NCBI GenBank assembly: GCA_020073495.1
Contig: JAIQFD010000003.1
Location: 496,001-560,000 of the forward strand
From: Terriglobia bacterium
GTDB taxonomy: Bacteria > Acidobacteriota > Terriglobia > Terriglobales > Acidobacteriaceae
DNA: 64,000 bases
Reading direction: 5' to 3'
The notes under the pieces were generated by a model. That model had not been told where the DNA came from, searched no databases, and worked only from the letters and a program-made list of their open reading frames with translations. Of this stretch, positions 17,002 to 24,313 are shown one piece after another. Each line of letters begins with the position of its first letter. Positions within the stretch are counted from its first letter, which is position 1. The position numbers and the translations under genes are program-made.

Positions 17002-17505
17002 TTGCGATCCTACACACGCATCGTCATTGGCGTCGCGCTCGCATGTGGCCTGGGCGTGTTCGTCCGCGCCGTGGCCCTGGAGCGAACGCTCCCGTTCTGG
17101 GCAGTGGCGTCGCTGCTCGAGCTCACCGGCATTCTCATCGCCGCGTGCCTATGGTTCGCCGTGCGCGGGCTCCGGCCGGCGGCCGAACGCGCCGGTCTCG
17201 GCGATGGCGCGTATGCGGTGCTCGCGTCTTCTTTTGTTTGGATGCCGGTGCTGGTGGTGGGCGTGTTTTATCTTGGCCACCGGTTCCTGGGCGAAGGATC
17301 AGGGGCGCCGGATTGGATCAAGGACGCGAGTTTTTACGCCTTGGCCGCGGCCAGCCCGTTCGTCCACTTCACGGCATTCGTTCTGATCCTGCAAACGTCG
17401 CGCGCCAGCCGCTGGGTGTTCGCGGGGCTGAACGGGCTGATGTTTCTGATCGATCTCCTGTTCCTGGGCGTCGCCACCAACCTGCTGCAGTTGGGACTGG
17501 GCTGA
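17002..17505 (+). CDS. Four-helix integral membrane protein of unknown function
   Basis: 167 residues from a TTG start; an in-frame stop 10 bases upstream limits other choices. Four hydrophobic helices are clear: about residues 6-26 (VIGVALACGLGVFVRAVAL), 31-54, 73-95 (YAVLASSFVWMPVLVVGVFYLG) and 137-165 (GLNGLMFLIDLLFLGVATNLLQLG). A further short helix may lie near 115-130. No motif points to a family or substrate. It stands alone between repeats. Confidence 0.6.
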   Translation: MRSYTRIVIGVALACGLGVFVRAVALERTLPFWAVASLLELTGILIAACLWFAVRGLRPAAERAGLGDGAYAVLASSFVWMPVLVVGVFYLGHRFLGEGSGAPDWIKDASFYALAAASPFVHFTAFVLILQTSRASRWVFAGLNGLMFLIDLLFLGVATNLLQLGLG

Positions 17506-17537
17506 GGTTGAGAAAAAGCGGCAGGCTTGGTCGAGGA

Positions 17538-17608
17538 TCGAAAATTACCAATTACAGATTTCAAATCACAAATCCCTGAAGGGGATTGTTTCCCTGGGCC
17601 ACCCAGCC
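17538..17608. repeat. AATTACCAATTACA-type dispersed repeat, copy 1
   Basis: A low-GC start (AAAATTACCAATTACAG, ATTTCAAATCACAAA) followed by CCCTGA, GGGATTGTTT, CCTGGGCCACCC. A second copy lies at 19248-19316. It contrasts sharply with the GC-rich genome. Confidence 0.65.
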
Positions 17609-17671
17609 GCTTTCGGCGACCCCGGCGATTCCGGCGATCTATCACACCCCTCCCGTACTGTATGTCGGAGC

Positions 17672-18079
17672 TTATGCCCTCAGCAGATGCCAGGCCTCTC
17701 GATACCGCTCGTAGAGGCCTTCGCCGACTGCGGGTCGCTGTCGGGGATACACGTAGATCGCGCGCCGGCGCCGTAGCGCCCGCGCCGGGATCACGTACCA
17801 GGTCTTGGTGGGAACCACGTAGGCGGCCAGGAAGTCCATCTCTCGCGCCGAGTACCCCCGCGCGTCCCGGCGATGCGTCGTGATCACCTGGTACGCCCGG
17901 TGTCTCCGGTAGCGCGATGACTTCACCTGCACCCGGTAGTAACGCCCCCGGCGTCCTACCAGGAAATCGTAGGGCAGGCTGTCTCCCCACGGACGGCTCA
18001 CTTCCAGTCCGTGGCTGGCCGCTTCCAGCAAGAACCGTATCTCTTCCAGCTCCCCGTGGGCCTTCCGGGAGTGGGACAT
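17672..18079 (-). CDS. PD-(D/E)XK nuclease-like protein (PDDEXK_5 type)
   Basis: 135 residues. The pattern E12...D38-F-L-V...R49-V-Q51-V-K53-S matches the core of the small PD-(D/E)XK proteins related to group I intron-encoded endonucleases: a conserved acidic residue in helix one, P-Y-D-F-L-V on the second strand, and Q-V-K on the third. The second half (GYSAREMDFLAAYVVPTKTWYVIPARAL) also fits this family, in which it packs against the sheet. Many members are probably Holliday-junction-resolvase-like or inactive. The tail is rich in Arg (RALRRRRAIYVY). It is a lone gene in the accessory stretch. Function in defence, repair or mobile elements is open. Confidence 0.65.
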   Translation of the reverse strand: MSHSRKAHGELEEIRFLLEAASHGLEVSRPWGDSLPYDFLVGRRGRYYRVQVKSSRYRRHRAYQVITTHRRDARGYSAREMDFLAAYVVPTKTWYVIPARALRRRRAIYVYPRQRPAVGEGLYERYREAWHLLRA

Positions 18080-18276
18080 TCCGCGGGCACACCGCCCGCA
18101 TATCCAGTTTAAATCATCCCGTCAAGTGGAAAATTATCTACAAGCTATACTCCAGGTTTCGTCCCAATCCCTGCAACGACTTACGACCTCAAAATATTCT
18201 CGTTATCTGGAGCGCCCTTCTTCAACTTTACAAATTAGAAATCCCCAGAAACTAGACACGAGAAACTTGAGGCGCT

Positions 18277-18340
18277 TAGCGGGCGTGAGCGAAGCGGGAG
18301 CCCGCTGCCGAAATCCTGAGCCTCGAAGGATCTGACCTGG
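18277..18340. repeat. Dispersed composite repeat, copy 2
   Basis: GCGGGCGTGAGCG, GGAGCCCGC, ATCCTGAGCC, GAAGGATC in the same order as at 6743-6826. The gap 18080-18679 holds this copy, a tiny basic frame and a REP hairpin. Confidence 0.5.
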
Positions 18341-18393
18341 TACTTGGTACTGGTTTGTCCGATTGTTTACCGCGGCCACCCGCCCGCTTGATA

Positions 18394-18456
18394 TTAGGCG
18401 CGTCGCGTCTTCTTCTTGGGCCGGCGCTTGTGTTTCTTGGGGCGTCTCCTGGACAT
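18394..18456 (-). CDS. Possible tiny, extremely basic protein (20 aa)
   Basis: Frame MSRRRPKKHKRRPKKKTRRA, then stop; 14 of 20 residues are Arg, Lys or His. An in-frame ATG lies three codons upstream at 18465. Such composition is unlikely by chance in a repeat-rich gap and recalls very small ribosome-associated proteins, but no family is recognised and no clear ribosome site is seen. Confidence 0.3.
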   Translation of the reverse strand: MSRRRPKKHKRRPKKKTRRA

Positions 18457-18495
18457 GGCCGCCATTGTAATACGAGATCACGACGGCGGGGTGCC

Positions 18496-18526
18496 CCCAC
18501 CCTTTGTCGCCCAGCGACAGGGTGGG
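18496..18526 (+). repeat. REP hairpin (GGTG-tagged)
   Basis: CCCACCC...TGTCGC and GCGACA...GGGTGGG pair; a GGGTGCC tag precedes it. Loop and inner stem match the hairpin at 6835-6866. Confidence 0.65.
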
Positions 18527-18679
18527 AATGGCCGAACGGGTGCCCCACACGCCCTTCGCATACGACAAGCATCGTCCCTTGGGGGCATAATACCTCGCAG
18601 AACCTTCAGCCAGGCGCAATCAGGCGTTAGAGGGTATTGCTGTTCGCACGGCCTAGTCATAGGCACAAGGAGTGACCAG

Positions 18680-19147
18680 ATGAGAAAGCTTGTCCTTTCG
18701 CTGTGTTTGACTTTGATGCTTCTGGCTGTGGGCCACGGCTACACAGCGATCGCACAAACCACCCAGGCTGCAGTCGGGAATGCCCAGCAGGAGATCAAGA
18801 CCCTGCAAGGACAGCTTGTGCAAGCCATTTTGAAGAGCGATACCAGTTTCTTGGAGAAGTATTACGCCGATGATTACATCGCAATCCACGGCGATGGCAA
18901 GCTGACCACGAAGGCTCAGGAGATCGACAATTTCAAGTCTGGCGTTACCAAGTACGACTCCATCACTGTGCGCGAAGCTAAGATACGCATCTATGGAGAC
19001 ACGGCGGTCGTGAACGCGCTAGCCTCTGTCACGACCATCGTCAACGGGAAGCCATTCAGTGGCGACGTTCGCAACACTCGGGTTTGGGTGAAGGACAACG
19101 GTAACTGGAAACTCGTGGTCTTTCAGACAACTCGAGTAGCACCATAA
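18680..19147 (+). CDS. Secreted NTF2-like protein (DUF4440/SnoaL type)
   Basis: 155 residues. AAGGAG lies 7 bases before the ATG. A signal peptide spans about residues 1-27 (LVLSLCLTLMLLAVGHGYTAIAQ). The mature part is an NTF2-like cone fold: LVQAILKSDTSFLEKYYADDYIAIHGDGKLTTKAQEIDNFKSG, then YDSITVREAKIRIYGDTAVVNALASVT, and the closing RNTRVWVKDNGNWKLVVFQTTRV. DUF4440 proteins bind small ligands or act as accessory domains; no catalytic role is proven for most. It is exported to the periplasm. Lower GC than the core genes and location among repeats suggest recent arrival. Confidence 0.82.
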   Translation: MRKLVLSLCLTLMLLAVGHGYTAIAQTTQAAVGNAQQEIKTLQGQLVQAILKSDTSFLEKYYADDYIAIHGDGKLTTKAQEIDNFKSGVTKYDSITVREAKIRIYGDTAVVNALASVTTIVNGKPFSGDVRNTRVWVKDNGNWKLVVFQTTRVAP

Positions 19148-19247
19148 GGGCCGGGTGCCCCACTCAAACTTGGTACTTCGTACCGGGCACTTGGTACTCC
19201 AGCCCGCCCCCGGCCGGGCCAATCACAAATCACGCCGTGTTCGAGAT

Positions 19248-19316
19248 CTGAAGATTACCAATTACAAATTTCAAATCACAAACCCCTGACGGGATTGTTT
19301 GCCTGGGCAACCGGCC
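19248..19316. repeat. AATTACCAATTACA-type dispersed repeat, copy 2
   Basis: Second copy of the unit at 17538-17608, with AAGATTACCAATTACAAATT, TCAAATCACAAACCCCTGA, GGGATTGTTT, CCTGGGC. Confidence 0.65.
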
Positions 19317-19319
19317 TCG

Positions 19320-19523
19320 CTAATCGCACTTGACCCAGAAAACGTGCCGTTCTTGCCGATGGGTGTGCTTGTACTCTCCCATCGTTCCCCCGCCCAGGAT
19401 TGGCTTCATGTTTCCCGTGAAATAAGCTGTCTCTCCATCATAAGGGCAGGGTGCGGTGACACTACAAGCAGCGACAGCAACCGACACTAACAACACCAGA
19501 ACTAACAGCGACTTCCACAACAC
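19320..19523 (-). CDS. Possible small lipoprotein (67 aa)
   Basis: GTG-started frame. Residues 4-19 are hydrophobic (KSLLVLVLLVSVAVAAC) and end in a lipobox-like VAAC, followed by a polar 48-residue tail with a second cysteine pair (APCPYDG and WVKCD). An AAGGAAG lies about 20 bases before the start, rather far. The composition is that of a real lipoprotein, but the frame is short and the start weak. Confidence 0.45.
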   Translation of the reverse strand: MLWKSLLVLVLLVSVAVAACSVTAPCPYDGETAYFTGNMKPILGGGTMGEYKHTHRQERHVFWVKCD

Positions 19524-19554
19524 AACATCACACTTTCTTCCTTTTTACCGGGGC

Positions 19555-19585
19555 CCCATTCTAGCCCTCCTTTGGCTAGGGTGGG
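19555..19585 (-). repeat. REP hairpin
   Basis: CCCATTCTAGCC (19555-19566) and GGCTAGGGTGGG (19574-19585); one mismatch pair. Same family as the hairpins round the RAYT gene. Confidence 0.6.
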
Positions 19586-19680
19586 TGATTCAAGTCGTAG
19601 CCCTGAGCGCCTTGCCCGGGCCACCCGCCCGCCCAACATTTTCAATTTGTGAAGCGGAACCAGCTGAGTATTATTCAGGC

Positions 19681-19977
19681 ATGCCTCGCCGAACACTTGC
19701 AATGATCTCGCGCGACATTCGCAATACCGAAGCGAACGTCGCTCTCGCAAAGGGTGACTTCGAATATCTCAAACAGGCGTGTCAGGGGTTTCCAGCGCTG
19801 ATCGCGAAGCTTGAAAGAGAACTCGACGCACTCAAAGAAGAGGAACGGCAGTTCCGTAGCGCATCGAGACAGGAGCAGCGGCACTGGAAATGCGCCGGCG
19901 ACAAAGCCGAGGGAGTGCCCGTTCTTGGCAGCTCCAAGCTCCTACAGCTCGCCACCCGTGAAGATTACAAGGCCTAG
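19681..19977 (+). CDS. Hypothetical coiled-coil protein (98 aa)
   Basis: From the ATG at 19681 the frame encodes a helical, charged protein (RRTLAMISRDIRNTEANVALAKGDFEYLKQ, then ALIAKLERELDALKEEERQFR), with heptad-like leucines that predict a coiled coil. No ribosome site is seen. The frame could be read further upstream, but that part crosses a REP hairpin. A GGCCACCCGCC motif lies 52 bases before the ATG, as for other small accessory genes here. No family recognised. Confidence 0.35.
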   Translation: MPRRTLAMISRDIRNTEANVALAKGDFEYLKQACQGFPALIAKLERELDALKEEERQFRSASRQEQRHWKCAGDKAEGVPVLGSSKLLQLATREDYKA

Positions 19978-20017
19978 CGGACCAGGGGTCGTTGTCGACA
20001 TGTTTCGGCTCTGCGCC

Positions 20018-21430
20018 TCAAGGCTTTTGCGAACCTATCGAAAAGGTCAAGCCGCCTCCCCGTAGCCTTGAAAGATACTCCAACACTTCTTTCGGTCCAG
20101 CTTCCTGCGACAGTTGGCTCACCAACACGCGTAGTTGCTCTCGGCCTACGAGAGCAATTCCATGCTCCGCAGCGGCTTCATAGTCGGAAGGGACTGGATC
20201 AGCCGGGGTCGCCACGATAGGAAAGATGTCCACTTCGTTCTCAAGATATTCGTGCAGTTCGCGGGCCCTTTCCCTTAAGGGCGATAATTTGTCCAATGGC
20301 TTCTCACGTGTGCATTCGACGATGATCACGAGTGGTTTAGACGCTTTGTCTTGCTCAAGCAGACCAGCCAAATCAGGGCGGCGGGTGTCCGTGCCCTGAC
20401 CATACCAGGCGACCGGTAGCCCAAGGAGATGGAACAAACGGCCGACCGCAATCTCGAAATCTGTACCGCCCCTTCCCTCAGGTCTGAACAGACCTTTGTT
20501 GAGTCTTTTATGGTCCGGGTCAAAAAATGTTCCGACTTTACTCCGTAGTGTCGCCGCTGCGGTCCATCGTTGAAGCCTTGCCTCGGCGACTTTCTCTGAG
20601 AAGTACAGCAGGGTGGCGTCTGCGATCGTTGAGCGGGGTTGCCATTCAATCCTTACTTGCCTGACGCCCGGTCTCTGCCGACCCGGTTTAGCTTCCGCCA
20701 GAGTCAGGAAACTATGCCAAGCTTTAGTCTGCGGAAACCCTAGTGCCAGTTGTAGGTCATCATCTGGGATTTCATCCGGAACGTAGATGAGTAAATTGCC
20801 ATCGTCTGTATATTCGAGGCCAAAAGGTAGTGGGGCTACGATCTGAACCGCTGTGTCCTGAGTGGTGTCGAAACGAATTCCAGGGAAAAAAGTCGCGAAT
20901 AGATCGCCAAAACTTTGATATCCGATCAGGCGAAGTGCCGATTCTATCTGCCTGAGCAATTCAGAATCGATGTAGTTATACATTCGGGCACGACTGCTGC
21001 TACCGCAGACGGAGACCACCTCGCGGTTCACGCCGTACCTCGCGGCAGCAATTCCGGCGTGCTCGCGCATGACTGAGCCCCAACCAAAAGTGTTTCCCGG
21101 AAGCACAGTCACGGCCCTATCATTCTCCGGCTCGACGAGGAAAACTTCGGCGCACGCTTCGTGGCGAACGGGAACGATCTGATTCTGGATAATGGTACTG
21201 AGGTACTGGTCTAATTCGGTGGAGGGCAGCGACTTCGTATAAAGCAAGAACTTGTCGAGGTGAAGTGAAGATCCCAGCCCGATCGCCTGTTCGTGCAACT
21301 GCATCCTCGTGCATAGGTTTATCCACCGGGTATCGGATCGGATAGCGGCCACTGTGATCGAGAATTGCGGCCACAAATCGCGGTACTTTCGGATTTGGCG
21401 GGAAAATGCGCCCAGCAGCTCCGAGCTCAT
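20018..21430 (-). CDS. Accessory protein with C-terminal PD-(D/E)XK-like domain
   Basis: 470 residues, lower GC than neighbours. Residues 1-310 show no recognised domain. Residues 322-440 have the layout of a restriction-endonuclease-like fold: E326 in a helix (TDFEIAVGRLFHLLG), then R351-P-D353-L-A-G on a strand, then V369-I-I-V-E372-C-T374 and a basic helix. Thr replaces the usual Lys of the E-x-K motif, so activity is uncertain. Proteins with this arrangement are often in defence or mobile regions, but no partner gene (methylase, helicase, ATPase) is next to it. It faces the RAYT gene divergently across a REP hairpin. Confidence 0.65.
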   Translation of the reverse strand: MSSELLGAFSRQIRKYRDLWPQFSITVAAIRSDTRWINLCTRMQLHEQAIGLGSSLHLDKFLLYTKSLPSTELDQYLSTIIQNQIVPVRHEACAEVFLVEPENDRAVTVLPGNTFGWGSVMREHAGIAAARYGVNREVVSVCGSSSRARMYNYIDSELLRQIESALRLIGYQSFGDLFATFFPGIRFDTTQDTAVQIVAPLPFGLEYTDDGNLLIYVPDEIPDDDLQLALGFPQTKAWHSFLTLAEAKPGRQRPGVRQVRIEWQPRSTIADATLLYFSEKVAEARLQRWTAAATLRSKVGTFFDPDHKRLNKGLFRPEGRGGTDFEIAVGRLFHLLGLPVAWYGQGTDTRRPDLAGLLEQDKASKPLVIIVECTREKPLDKLSPLRERARELHEYLENEVDIFPIVATPADPVPSDYEAAAEHGIALVGREQLRVLVSQLSQEAGPKEVLEYLSRLRGGGLTFSIGSQKP

Positions 21431-21506
21431 CGCTGCAAGCTTACATCACGTGCGATTCGGTTGTGAGCACAGCGAAGTTCCCAGGCCACCCGCCAGCCGC
21501 CGGGTG

Positions 21507-21539
21507 CCCCGTCCTAGCCCGGTTTTGGCTAGGGCGGGG
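21507..21539 (+). repeat. REP hairpin upstream of RAYT
   Basis: Arms CCCCGTCCTAGCC (21507-21519) and GGCTAGGGCGGGG (21527-21539), preceded by GGGTG. It lies 52 bases before the RAYT start. Confidence 0.75.
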
Positions 21540-21590
21540 AAGTTCCTCGACGTCACAGACAAGCCTTGGGTCCTGCAGTAGATTCTCGCC

Positions 21591-22118
21591 ATGCCTTGGG
21601 GCCTGCGCCGTTTCCAACAATCGCGCCAGTTGCACTTCATTACCTTCAGTTGCTACCGCCGTCGGCCCCTGCTCGATCCCGCCGCGCGCCGCCTCCTGGA
21701 ACGGGCACTCGAGCGGGCACGTGTCGTCTACGGCTTCTTTGTCGCGGGATACGTGGTCATGCCGGAGCACGTCCATATGCTGGTGAGCGAGCCGGAGAAG
21801 GGAACGCTGGCGAACGCACTCCAGGCAATCAAGCAGTCCGTGGCACGGCGGCACATCGGGGACCGTCTGCATTTCTGGCAGGCCCGCTACTACGACTTCA
21901 ACGTCTGGAGCGAGCGCAAGCGCATCGAAAAGCTACGCTACATGCACCGAAATCCGGTGAAGCGAGGACTGGTCGCGCGTCCCCAGGATTGGGAGTGGAG
22001 CAGCTTTCGCCATTACGTGACTGGTGAGAAAGGTGTGGTCGAGATCGAGTCTGAGTGGACGGCGCGCCGACGGGAACGGGGTGCCCCACCCAAGCCTGTT
22101 GTTGGCTTGGGTGGGTGA
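21591..22118 (+). CDS. REP-associated tyrosine transposase (RAYT, Y1 transposase)
   Basis: 175 residues of the IS200-like Y1 transposase superfamily, in the single-copy RAYT branch. The metal-binding HUH motif is in VMPEHVHMLVSEP (about residues 55-67); the catalytic Tyr is probably in FWQARYYDFNVWSERKRIEKLRYMHRNPVKRGLV, a segment highly typical of RAYTs; WEWSSFRHYVTGE follows. RAYTs nick single-stranded REP DNA next to a short tag and are thought to spread REP sequences while being domesticated. Here one REP hairpin lies just upstream and three just downstream, and the last 12 codons run into the first downstream hairpin, so the C-terminus is formed by a repeat. Confidence 0.92.
   Translation: MPWGLRRFQQSRQLHFITFSCYRRRPLLDPAARRLLERALERARVVYGFFVAGYVVMPEHVHMLVSEPEKGTLANALQAIKQSVARRHIGDRLHFWQARYYDFNVWSERKRIEKLRYMHRNPVKRGLVARPQDWEWSSFRHYVTGEKGVVEIESEWTARRRERGAPPKPVVGLGG
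22085..22115 (+). repeat. REP hairpin at the RAYT 3' end
   Basis: CCCACCCAAGCC (22085-22096) and GGCTTGGGTGGG (22104-22115), perfect 12-bp stem, preceded by GGGGTGC. It overlaps the last codons of the RAYT gene. Confidence 0.8.
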
Positions 22119-22164
22119 CGAGTCTGGGGGTGCTCCGATCCTTCTAGGTTGGGTGACAAAACAC

Positions 22165-22197
22165 CCCCGCCCTAGCCAACCCCGGGCTAGGACGGGG
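22165..22197 (-). repeat. REP hairpin, inverted orientation
   Basis: CCCCGCCCTAGCC (22165-22177) and GGCTAGGACGGGG (22185-22197), one mismatch; the GGTG tag is on the minus strand (CACCC follows the hairpin). Confidence 0.75.
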
Positions 22198-22236
22198 CAC
22201 CCTCAAATTTTGTGGTATCGAGAGAAATGTGGGTGC

Positions 22237-22267
22237 CCCACCCAAGCCCGCCTTTGGCTTGGGTGGG
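22237..22267 (+). repeat. REP hairpin
   Basis: CCCACCCAAGCC (22237-22248) and GGCTTGGGTGGG (22256-22267), perfect, preceded by GGGTGC. Together with 22165-22197 it forms an inverted REP pair of the kind called BIME/REPIN. Confidence 0.8.
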
Positions 22268-22355
22268 TTCTCTAGAAGGGTTCCACCCTATTGACTCGGG
22301 TGAACCACCCGCCCAGACTGTTCTTCTCACTCTTCAGCGGCCCGCAGGAGGACAT

Positions 22356-22886
22356 ATGGCAACACGAGTCTTAGGAATCGTACTTCTGTTCTGCGCGCTA
22401 CCAACGATGGGACAAACAGAGCGGTCTGTATCTGAAGCGTTGAAAGACGCAGAGTATGCGTTTAGGCGATTCGACGAAGTGTCCGCTCGCGTTGATTTCA
22501 GCAGATGGTCGGTGCCACGTGACCTCAGAACAACCGAGGTGCAGGCATTGAAAGCAATTCAAACGGAAGTACAGAACGCAGAGGCCATACTCGCGGACAT
22601 TCAGACCAGAGGAGCCTTTGTGACGAGTGGTGAACTACTCGATGTCATGGATGCTTTGAGTGAAGCTTCATTAGAACTCTCTGATCTCAGTTCCAACACT
22701 CTGAACTTTCAGGATCAGGATTCGCGCGATATAGCAAAAACAAGCCAAGCCAACGCACTGGGTGAGGAATTGGCGAGGGCTGGTGCGACAGCCCACAAGG
22801 CCGAAGGTAAGCTATACATCGTGCTCAAGGAAAGGCTTGCGGAAGAGCAGTTGAAGTTACTGTCCTGCGACCTCAAGAAGCCATAA
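22356..22886 (+). CDS. Secreted hypothetical protein, helical
   Basis: 176 residues. AGGAGG lies 4 bases before the ATG. A signal peptide covers about residues 1-19 (RVLGIVLLFCALPTMGQ). The mature part is mostly helical and acidic (SVSEALKDAEYAFRRFDEVSARV, LKAIQTEVQNAEAILADIQ, LLDVMDALSEASLELSDL), like a helical bundle. No family is recognised. An ACCACCCGCC motif lies 50 bases before the start. It precedes another membrane protein gene on the same strand by 119 bases. Confidence 0.7.
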   Translation: MATRVLGIVLLFCALPTMGQTERSVSEALKDAEYAFRRFDEVSARVDFSRWSVPRDLRTTEVQALKAIQTEVQNAEAILADIQTRGAFVTSGELLDVMDALSEASLELSDLSSNTLNFQDQDSRDIAKTSQANALGEELARAGATAHKAEGKLYIVLKERLAEEQLKLLSCDLKKP

Positions 22887-23005
22887 TTCGTTCACTCCCT
22901 TCGGCATCCACATTATTCCTATCGTCGGCGAAAGGGCGGGCCACCCGCCCCTTCTTGTTTTCGCCTTTTCTTTGCCTCATAATCATTTGGGAGGTTAGGG
23001 CACTA

Positions 23006-23725
23006 ATGAAAAGGAGCGAGAGATTCCTCTATGCCGCACTGCTTCTCATTGGAGTTGCAGCGCTCGTTGTTTTCGTCAAGACGTCACTGGACAAGTTTGA
23101 TCCGCCGGGTTTCTACGCCTTGCTGACTTTCCTTGGGACTATTCTTCTGGTGTATGTAACAGCGCGATACGTTTTTGTTTTCGAGAAAGATGCCACCACA
23201 CGCCAATCGGTCCAAGAAGAGTGGGAGGCACGGCGATTTTACGCCGGAAGAGTGTTCGCCGTTGCAGATGGCTTCGTGGACCTGTTCTTTGCGGCCAAAC
23301 GCGAGTTAGAAGTTCTTATCGGAGAGTGGAAGGCGCTCGAGGAGAGGCGTCAGCAGCGAAAAGCTTCTGCCGTAGGGTCTCTCGGGGGAATGGCGACGGC
23401 GTTTCCCGAAACGCCGCAGGCGATTGATGCCGAAATCAATAGTCGTATCGAGGTCGCGCTCGTCCGTTATAACGAACGGGCAAAGGATTACAACTGGCGT
23501 GCACAGGCACTGCTGGAGCAGGCGACGACGCTAATAACGCCTGAACAATGGCGGGATGCACATCAAATCTTCTTGCGATTGTCAGCAGATTTCCGCGGTC
23601 TGGGTGAAGCCGTCAACGTGCTGGAGGCCTACTCAGATGCCCACGAGTCATTTTCGGGCTTGGTGGCGAGTGTACGAGCGAATGCAGATAGCAAACTGCG
23701 TGTGCGACAAATGGTGCGGAATTAG
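23006..23725 (+). CDS. Membrane protein with cytoplasmic helical domain
   Basis: 239 residues. The start follows GGGAGG by 12 bases. Two transmembrane helices occupy about residues 6-26 (FLYAALLLIGVAALVVFVKT) and 35-57 (FYALLTFLGTILLVYVTARYVFV). The remaining 180 residues are soluble, helical and probably cytoplasmic (EEWEARRFYAGRVFAVADGFVDLFFAAKRELEVLIGEWKALEERRQQ; EQATTLITPEQWRDAHQIFLRL). No known domain is recognised. A GGCCACCCGCC motif lies 57 bases upstream. It may be linked to the preceding secreted protein. Confidence 0.7.
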   Translation: MKRSERFLYAALLLIGVAALVVFVKTSLDKFDPPGFYALLTFLGTILLVYVTARYVFVFEKDATTRQSVQEEWEARRFYAGRVFAVADGFVDLFFAAKRELEVLIGEWKALEERRQQRKASAVGSLGGMATAFPETPQAIDAEINSRIEVALVRYNERAKDYNWRAQALLEQATTLITPEQWRDAHQIFLRLSADFRGLGEAVNVLEAYSDAHESFSGLVASVRANADSKLRVRQMVRN

Positions 23726-23756
23726 CGCACGGCCGTATGATAGCGGCTCCCCCGGT

Positions 23757-23785
23757 TTGCCACTCCCTCCGCCCGCGTGTTATTC
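23757..23785 (+). promoter_or_regulatory. Candidate sigma-70 promoter of rpsO
   Basis: TTGCCA (23757-23762), 17-base spacer, TTATTC (23780-23785), 52 bases before the rpsO start. The -10 match is modest. Confidence 0.35.
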
Positions 23786-23837
23786 TCCAAAGGTCTGAAA
23801 ACGACGATATTTAGAGAGTAGGAGCGCATCAGTCTCA

Positions 23838-24104
23838 GTGCTAGCGAGAGAGCAGAAACAGGATGTCATCGGCCGGTTCCGGACGCACCCCACGGACACG
23901 GGCTCACCCGAAGTCCAGATCGCGATCCTCAGTGAGCGCATCAGCGAACTGACCGAGCACTTCCAAACGCACAAAAAGGACCACGCGTCACGGCGCGGGC
24001 TCCTCATCATGGTCAGCAAGCGCCGCCGCCTGCTGGATTACCTCAAGCAGTACGACACCGAGCGATACAAGACCGTCATTCAGAAACTCGGCATCCGCAA
24101 GTAG
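23838..24104 (+). CDS. rpsO: 30S ribosomal protein S15
   Basis: 88 residues from a GTG start, the family's normal length. The S15 signature is complete: [63 protein letters not shown]. It binds the central domain of 16S rRNA early in assembly. The rpsO-pnp order is the classical bacterial arrangement and supports both calls. The purine stretch TAGGAG lies somewhat far (14 bases) from the start. Confidence 0.97.
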   Translation: MLAREQKQDVIGRFRTHPTDTGSPEVQIAILSERISELTEHFQTHKKDHASRRGLLIMVSKRRRLLDYLKQYDTERYKTVIQKLGIRK

Positions 24105-24240
24105 TCCTGCGTTTGCCAGCCGCTGAAGTACGACCTCAAGCTCGGGCCGTGGTGTATTTGCGCGTCTTAACGCTCTCTCGAAAGCTCACACGCAGTGTCA
24201 TCCCGAACGGGATCTGCTTGAGTTGCCGGTTGTCAGTTGC

Positions 24241-24276
24241 CAGTTGTCAGCTCTGAAAACCGACAAGTGACAACTG
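24241..24276 (+). repeat. CAGTTGTCA/TGACAACTG hairpin in the rpsO-pnp gap
   Basis: Perfect 9-bp arms 24241-24249 and 24268-24276, preceded by degenerate direct copies (GTTGCCGGTTGTCAGTTGCC). It lies 37 bases before the pnp start. AGTGTCATCCCGAACGG of the CTTCAG-palindrome family lies at 24194. It may be a plain repeat or part of the pnp leader. Confidence 0.5.
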
Positions 24277-24313
24277 CTCCCCTGACGCTCTCCGAATGAA
24301 AGGACACACCGAA

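Noticed and set aside
17597-23000. Integron cassette array
   Set aside because: Single ORFs with a recurring motif look similar, but no GTTRRRY core, no attC-type fold and no intI gene are seen.
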